Shown here piece after piece: positions 59,340 to 64,000 of a stretch of 64,000 nt of DNA. The first letter of the stretch is position 1. Each line of letters begins with the position of its first letter. This stretch comes from Alphaproteobacteria bacterium (GTDB taxonomy: Bacteria; Myxococcota_A; UBA796; GCA-2862545): contig JACKER010000026.1 of assembly GCA_020632925.1 (NCBI GenBank), positions 39,306 to 103,305 on the forward strand. Reading direction: 5' to 3'. The notes beneath the pieces were generated by a model that made no database searches, was not told where the DNA came from, and saw only the letters and a list, made by a program, of their open reading frames with translations. Made by a program: the position numbers and the translations under genes.

Positions 59340-60625
59340 GCCGGGGAGCGGTTGCTCCGGATGCTATGGGAGGGGCATCGGAGGGACGATCCCCACCACG
59401 GCGCCGTCGGTGTTCCCGCTCTACTGCCGCCTGTCCGGCACTTCCGCCAACGGCTGTGGTCAACGCCCGTTGAGCTGCGCGGCTCCACCGCCCAGCGGTG
59501 GCGGCGTGTCACGGTCCATCGTCCGTTGGGCGACACCCTGTTCGCGGAAGTGCCGCACCGCCAGTGGGTGCTGACCGTGCCTTGGCCCAGGCGCAGACTG
59601 CTGGCGTGGCGGCCCGAGCTGGCGCGTGGGGTGTTGGACCTTGCGCTGCGCGAGGTGTTCGCCTGGCTGGTGGCCCAGGCCGAGGAGCGGGACGAGGTGG
59701 TGGACGCGCGGACCGGGGCGGTGACGGTCGAGCAGCGGTTCGGCTCCTCGCTGGTGATGAACCTGCACTTCCACTACCTCTTGCCCGACGGGGTCCGGGC
59801 ACGGGACGAGGCTGGAGCGCTCCCGTTCCACCGCGTGCGTCCGACCCCCGAGGCACTGGAGACCATGGTGCGGCGCATCGCGGAGGCCAGCGAGCGGTGG
59901 CTCGTTGTGGGGCAGGGCGTGGACGACGAGGAGGCGCCCCACAACGCGCAAGCCGTGCTCCTCGCCGCGTCGGTGGCCAACCAGGTCGCCGCCGGGCAGC
60001 GTGCGGGACAACCCGTCCGGCGCTACCGCGCAGTCCCTCCCCGGTTCGAGGAAGTGAGCCGCAGCGGGGAGGGCGTGCTGTGCGAAGGGTACGGCCTGCA
60101 CGCCGGCACCTGGGTCCCAGCCTCCGACCGCGCCGGGCTCGGCCACGCTTGCGAAGGCTCGGCTCGAGTGTCGTCCCGACGGGCAGGTCGTCCTGCAGCT
60201 GCGCAAACCCCGGCGGGCACGGCGGCGTTCTTGTTCACACCGCTCGAGCTCACCGAGAAGCTTGCGGCGCTGGTGGTCCGCCCACGCGTCCACGCCACCC
60301 ACTTCCACGGGGTCTACGCCGCCCACGCCGCCTGGCGCTCCGAGCTCGTGCCGCGACGCGTCCCCGATGCTGGTCGCGACGGCAAGACGACCTTGCTGCG
60401 CCGTCCCGCTCCCTGAAGGGGCCGCAAGAGGTCCGCCTGGTGCCCCTGGTCCGAGCTCCTGGAACGCGTGTTCGGGACCGAGGGCTTCGTGTGTCCCCGC
60501 TCCAGATGACCCGCCGGACCGTGGTCGTGGGTCCGCCCACCACCACCCGGATCCTGGCGGGGCTCGCGAACAGTTCGCGAGGGCCGCCGAGCGTCGCGCA
60601 TCGCGTGAACCCGCGGGCGTCGAGG
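59340..60625 (+). pseudogene. Decayed IS91-family transposase
   Basis: IS91-type (HUH, Y1/Y2) transposase pieces in order: HRQWVLTVPWPRRRLLAW, GAVTVEQRFGSSLVMNLHFH (the HFH metal motif), GYGLHAGTWVPASDRAGLG, LFTPLELTEKLAALV, HFHGVYAAHAAWRSELVP, then in other frames RLECRPDGQVVLQLRKPRR, PWSELLERVFGTEGFVCP and MTRRTVVVGPPTTTRILAGL. At least three frame changes and a loss after GLGH show it is not functional. The N-terminal zinc-binding part is degenerate. IS91 elements have no terminal inverted repeats, so exact ends are unclear. Confidence 0.82.
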
Positions 60626-60773
60626 GCCCGCTGGGCCGCGCACCTGCGCGCGGTGCTCCTCGACAAGCGGGTCGAGGCGTCGCCCAGCTGCGTTCAGCCC
60701 GTTCGACCCCGCCGGCATCCGGTGCCGAGGTCGGCGAAGTCGCGCCGACGGAAAAGTTGGTGTAGGCTCGATC

Positions 60774-61416
60774 TTGATGAGGCCGTTCAACCTTTCTGTC
60801 CCCGCGGCGGTGATGGGCAACCACGAGTCGATGTTCCTCGCCGTGCTCCAAGCCGCGGCGCCCGACATCCTCGCCGATGCCGGCGATCCCCGGCCCCCGG
60901 ACACGCCGAGCTTCCACGAGCTGTGGGACCGCAAGCTGGGCATGGCGAGCCGCTGGCTGCCGCGCGACGACTACGTGAAGTTCCAGACGACGTCCTGGCT
61001 GGTGCAGGGCGGCGCCACCACGCTCGCCAGCTACGGGTCGACCGATCCGGCGGATCCGCGCACCTGGCGGGTGGACGCCGAGGACCTGCGGTTCCTGGCC
61101 AAGCTCCCGGTGGTGTTCGCCGCCGACGGCCTGCTGGTGCCCCACGCGCTGCCCGGCCCCGGACACGCTGGGCGCGCTGCAGGCGGCCGACCCGCTGGTG
61201 CGCGAGCGGGCCCGCGAGGTCGCGATGTCGGGCCGCGCGATCCCCCGCACCCGTGTCCATCCCGAGCGGCACGACGTGTCCGGCCACACCCCCCTGGAGG
61301 GCGTGCGGCGGCGGCCGAAGGTGGGCGTGGTGCAGTTCGACACCGGCGCGGGCTTCGGGCGGCGGCTGTCGGCGTTCTGCGTCGAGTCGGACCGGGTGCT
61401 CTCCGTCGCCGTGTAG
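60774..61416 (+). pseudogene. Truncated, frameshifted PPP-type metallophosphatase
   Basis: Begins with MGNHESMFLAVL, the second metal motif of calcineurin-like/ApaH-type phosphatases; the first (GDxxD) part is missing, as the IS91 remnant lies upstream. WLVQGGATTLASYGS and LLVPHALP follow. Then, after a frame change near 61160, the second half continues as DTLGALQAADPLVRERARE, VSGHTPLEGV and VVQFDTGAGFGRRLSAFCVE, which contain the GHTP and DTGA motifs. The break is taken as decay, though a sequencing slip cannot be ruled out. Confidence 0.75.
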
Positions 61417-61456
61417 TCAACTGGACTGTGAACTCACAAGCGGGTATGTCTTCGAG

Positions 61457-64000
61457 ATGGGAGTAGCTTTCAACCGCCAACAACGTCGCGCATTGGGCCG
61501 TAGGCTACTGGCGGGGGATCGCAGGGCTCATGGCGAGTTTGAGCTGAAAGATGACGAGACACGGCTTGCCATTGGTCGTGAGCTGGCCTCGGGGACACGA
61601 GCCTGGGCTGTATCGGCCAGATTTCCCGTCTCGCAGCGTGGGATGCTTCGATTTTCGTCTGTCCTGGAGTTTGCGGCCACCTCAAGCAGGGCGCTGCAAT
61701 GGCTAGTTGATGGGCTGTTATTTCATTCCGAGATACTCATCACATTCATGAGGTATCGGGAGGCGTTCGGCGCCGCGCTTTTGTTGGGGGACTTTGACGG
61801 CGCTGAGGCCCATCTCAATGCAGTAGCCGCGACACTGGGAGACAGTCTATGGCTTGCAAAGAGCCGTATCACGCTGACGCTTTGCCGGGGAGGGCTGGCT
61901 GACGTTCGCTTCGATGCCAACGGGGATGGTGTAGACCTGTTCATCCTATATCACTATGCAATGCTGGCCGCCCCCGAGCTTCCACCCGGTCCGCAAGTGT
62001 CTGCATTCATTCGTGAGATTTCGACCCTCGACGTACCATTGGCCACATTCTTGTCGTTGCTCGTGATGTCCCGATTGGAAATGGGTATTACCCACGATCA
62101 ACTTGATGAAGTCGTGCCATACTTTTGGGCGGCATCCCCCGTCGATAGGCTCGATACTCTGTTGGTTGCGCTGCAGACGCTGTGCGCTTCGATGGATGGG
62201 ACGGACCAACGATACGCGGACGCGATTGGGAGACTTGCAAGCGGCGGATTGGCGCCATGGTCGTTGTACAACGCCTACACGGGGTACGTGCAGCACCAAG
62301 GGGTTGACCGCGCCGCTACCAGCGTCGCCAACCTGTACACTCTGGGAAACTATCATGCGGCAGTGGCTTCAGCGTCTCGCGAAATCAGGGTGAACCCATG
62401 CGGTTTGGCTTGTCTTCAGCTGCTGGTACTCGCCTGTGCACGCGCGGGTGAGAGTATTCCATCCTTCAGCGAAGTGGCAGGAGCGCCAGTCCAAGACGTT
62501 TTGAAGGCCCTGTCGAATCACGGGCAACCCACCCGAGTAGCCGACAGAGGCGCGGCGATACTTCACTGCGCCGTCCTGCTGAGCACAACCCCAATTGGTA
62601 TGCCTCTGGTTGCGGCGTCGGAACAGGTTGCTTTTCATGTTCCTCCAAGGATTGATGGTGTGGTCTTGTCGGCTGCTAGTACCTCACTCTGGACGCCCAA
62701 GGATTTCCTGATTCGGCGGCCATCGCCTGCTGTTGCTCCACCGGCTCTTCTGCAATTGGAGGGCGACGAACTCCTTGAGCCAAGCGTGGCGTTGCTCGCC
62801 TATGCAAATGGTATGACGGTTGACCGCAATACCCTTGCCATGATTCCCCCGTATCGGTTGAAGAAATACGCCGCCCTTCGGACGGCACACGAAGAGCCTC
62901 TCCGGGCGATTGGCCAAATGGTGCAGCTCCTAGATGAACCAGACCTATCTGCGGTCGATCGGGCTGACTGTGTGCGGTTTCTGTGGCGCCACGCTTCGGT
63001 GGTGAAAAAGGCAGATGTGCTCGTCGATCTTCTAGCATGGTGCATGGCACGCCAACCCGAGTTCGTCACGTCTGACCGTGTTGAGCACGCCTACCGTGTG
63101 GCCGGACGACGTCCACCATTATTGACGTTGAACCCGTTCTCCTGGGCGTTGCTTTGTTGGTGTCGAGTTCAGGCCAACGACTCGAATGAATCGAGGGCCG
63201 CACTCCAGTATGCGTTCGAAACGGTACTTCGGGGCCACGCAAAGGCGCGACCGACGATGCTTGAGCCTCCGCCTTACACGAGTCCAAACTTTCCTTCATA
63301 CCTAGATTTTCTTCGGCATGTTTGTGTCCCGGATGTGATGGATTCGTGCGTGCTCGAGTTCGCGGTGAACCCAGACAATGTGCAGAGAGAAAGGATTGCG
63401 GTGCTGCAGCGTCTGCGTGAGCTCGACTCCGCTCTTGGCCAACAGTACCTGTTGGAGGTTACTGAGCGGTCGCGATCGCTTGCGCTGAGTGAAGCACTTC
63501 GGGGCGTCGAGCAGAGCAAGTTGGTTGTCAACCTGATCGACCTACAACGGGCTGCACTGAGGCAGTTTAGTGAGTACTTGGATTCCTATCTTGTCTGGCG
63601 GCAGCTACGTTCCAAGGGTGCGTCACCAAGCCGCCCCGCTGGACCGCATGTGCTCATTATTTCGGTACAGAGTACCATTGTTAGTAGCGTTGTTCGGTCA
63701 AGTGAAGACATGGTGCTAGCGGCGCTCCACGCCATCTTCGAGCGATGCCTTGAAATGTACACACGCGACCCAAACCATGGCCTTGATAGGTTTATCGGGC
63801 TGCGCGTTAGGCATGGATTCTTCGCGGGGCAGATTCGTGCGCCCTTCGAGAGGGCGTCGTTGGTTTCGAGACGGAGTCGAGACGGTGGGCAGTATCTTCC
63901 GAATCAGGCCTGGAGTGATCAGACAGACCCAACGGTGGTTAGTGCGATTCAAACGATGTTTGCGGAATTCTCTCGTGCGGTGGATCATCATATCGATGGT
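61457..64000 (+). CDS. Large uncharacterised protein, 3' end beyond the window
   Basis: An open frame of 848 codons from ATG at 61457 to the window edge with no stop. Translation begins MGVAFNRQQRRALGRRLL; later parts read AAVASASREIRVNPCGLACL, VRFLWRHASVVKKADVLVD, LRELDSALGQQYLLEVTERS and FIGLRVRHGFFAGQIRAPFE. The sequence is clearly less GC-rich, with many A/T-ending codons, than all genes to its left. No membrane helix, signal peptide or domain that I can name. Helical repeats are likely in the first 500 residues. The LRVRHG segment near the present end looks like a conserved motif. The gene lies past an IS remnant, so transfer is likely. Confidence 0.75.
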   Translation, partial: MGVAFNRQQRRALGRRLLAGDRRAHGEFELKDDETRLAIGRELASGTRAWAVSARFPVSQRGMLRFSSVLEFAATSSRALQWLVDGLLFHSEILITFMRYREAFGAALLLGDFDGAEAHLNAVAATLGDSLWLAKSRITLTLCRGGLADVRFDANGDGVDLFILYHYAMLAAPELPPGPQVSAFIREISTLDVPLATFLSLLVMSRLEMGITHDQLDEVVPYFWAASPVDRLDTLLVALQTLCASMDGTDQRYADAIGRLASGGLAPWSLYNAYTGYVQHQGVDRAATSVANLYTLGNYHAAVASASREIRVNPCGLACLQLLVLACARAGESIPSFSEVAGAPVQDVLKALSNHGQPTRVADRGAAILHCAVLLSTTPIGMPLVAASEQVAFHVPPRIDGVVLSAASTSLWTPKDFLIRRPSPAVAPPALLQLEGDELLEPSVALLAYANGMTVDRNTLAMIPPYRLKKYAALRTAHEEPLRAIGQMVQLLDEPDLSAVDRADCVRFLWRHASVVKKADVLVDLLAWCMARQPEFVTSDRVEHAYRVAGRRPPLLTLNPFSWALLCWCRVQANDSNESRAALQYAFETVLRGHAKARPTMLEPPPYTSPNFPSYLDFLRHVCVPDVMDSCVLEFAVNPDNVQRERIAVLQRLRELDSALGQQYLLEVTERSRSLALSEALRGVEQSKLVVNLIDLQRAALRQFSEYLDSYLVWRQLRSKGASPSRPAGPHVLIISVQSTIVSSVVRSSEDMVLAALHAIFERCLEMYTRDPNHGLDRFIGLRVRHGFFAGQIRAPFERASLVSRRSRDGGQYLPNQAWSDQTDPTVVSAIQTMFAEFSRAVDHHIDG

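Noticed and set aside
59241..60416. An intact transposase gene
   Set aside because: Parts of the IS91 transposase lie in at least three frames and the N-terminal zinc part is degenerate.

Overview
The window is very GC-rich and gene-dense. Many genes start with GTG or TTG and overlap their neighbour by 4 bases (ATGA, GTGA or TTGA). There are many lipoproteins, two serine/threonine protein kinases, secreted peptidases, and formylglycine-generating-enzyme-like and FG-GAP proteins. This mix suits a deltaproteobacterial or Myxococcota-type Gram-negative bacterium. That assignment is inference: no rRNA or other marker gene is present.

Layout. 1-7 kb: 3' part of aroA, a 2H phosphoesterase, a PIN-domain toxin-like pair, a lipoprotein phosphoesterase, a TIGR03790-type protein and a CheB. 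7-15 kb: a minus-strand operon of secreted proteins (amino-acid permease, FGE-like lipoprotein, M14 carboxypeptidase, FGE-like/Rossmann-like fusion, M48 peptidase). 15.6-19.2 kb: three overlapping plus-strand genes, namely an ECF sigma factor fused to a YhfC-like intramembrane protease, an AAA ATPase and a TOPRIM-like protein. 19-24.5 kb: sulfatase, TSUP permease, OleA-like thiolase with a TetR-like protein, and a secreted protein. 24.6-36 kb: a ten-gene multihaem cytochrome operon with 65 CXXCH sites, a beta-barrel candidate and a decahaem OmcA/MtrC-type lipoprotein on a collagen-like stalk. This looks like an extracellular electron-transfer conduit of unusual composition. 36-59 kb: nuclease/lamin-tail protein, two FtsX permeases, an ArsC/YffB-like protein, two kinases, MgtC-like membrane protein, methyltransferase, FG-GAP lipoprotein, S46 peptidase, desaturase, metalloprotease, hydrolases and a B12/radical-SAM protein.

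59-64 kb: an accessory end. It holds a phased array of four palindromes, a decayed IS91-type transposase, a truncated and frameshifted phosphatase, and a large gene of clearly lower GC (61457 to the window edge) that stays open for 848 codons and runs off the end.

Strongest leads for undescribed biology: the sigma-protease fusion in one operon with an ATPase/TOPRIM pair; the multihaem operon; the large open gene at the right edge; and the palindrome array. No tRNA, rRNA or CRISPR array was seen.
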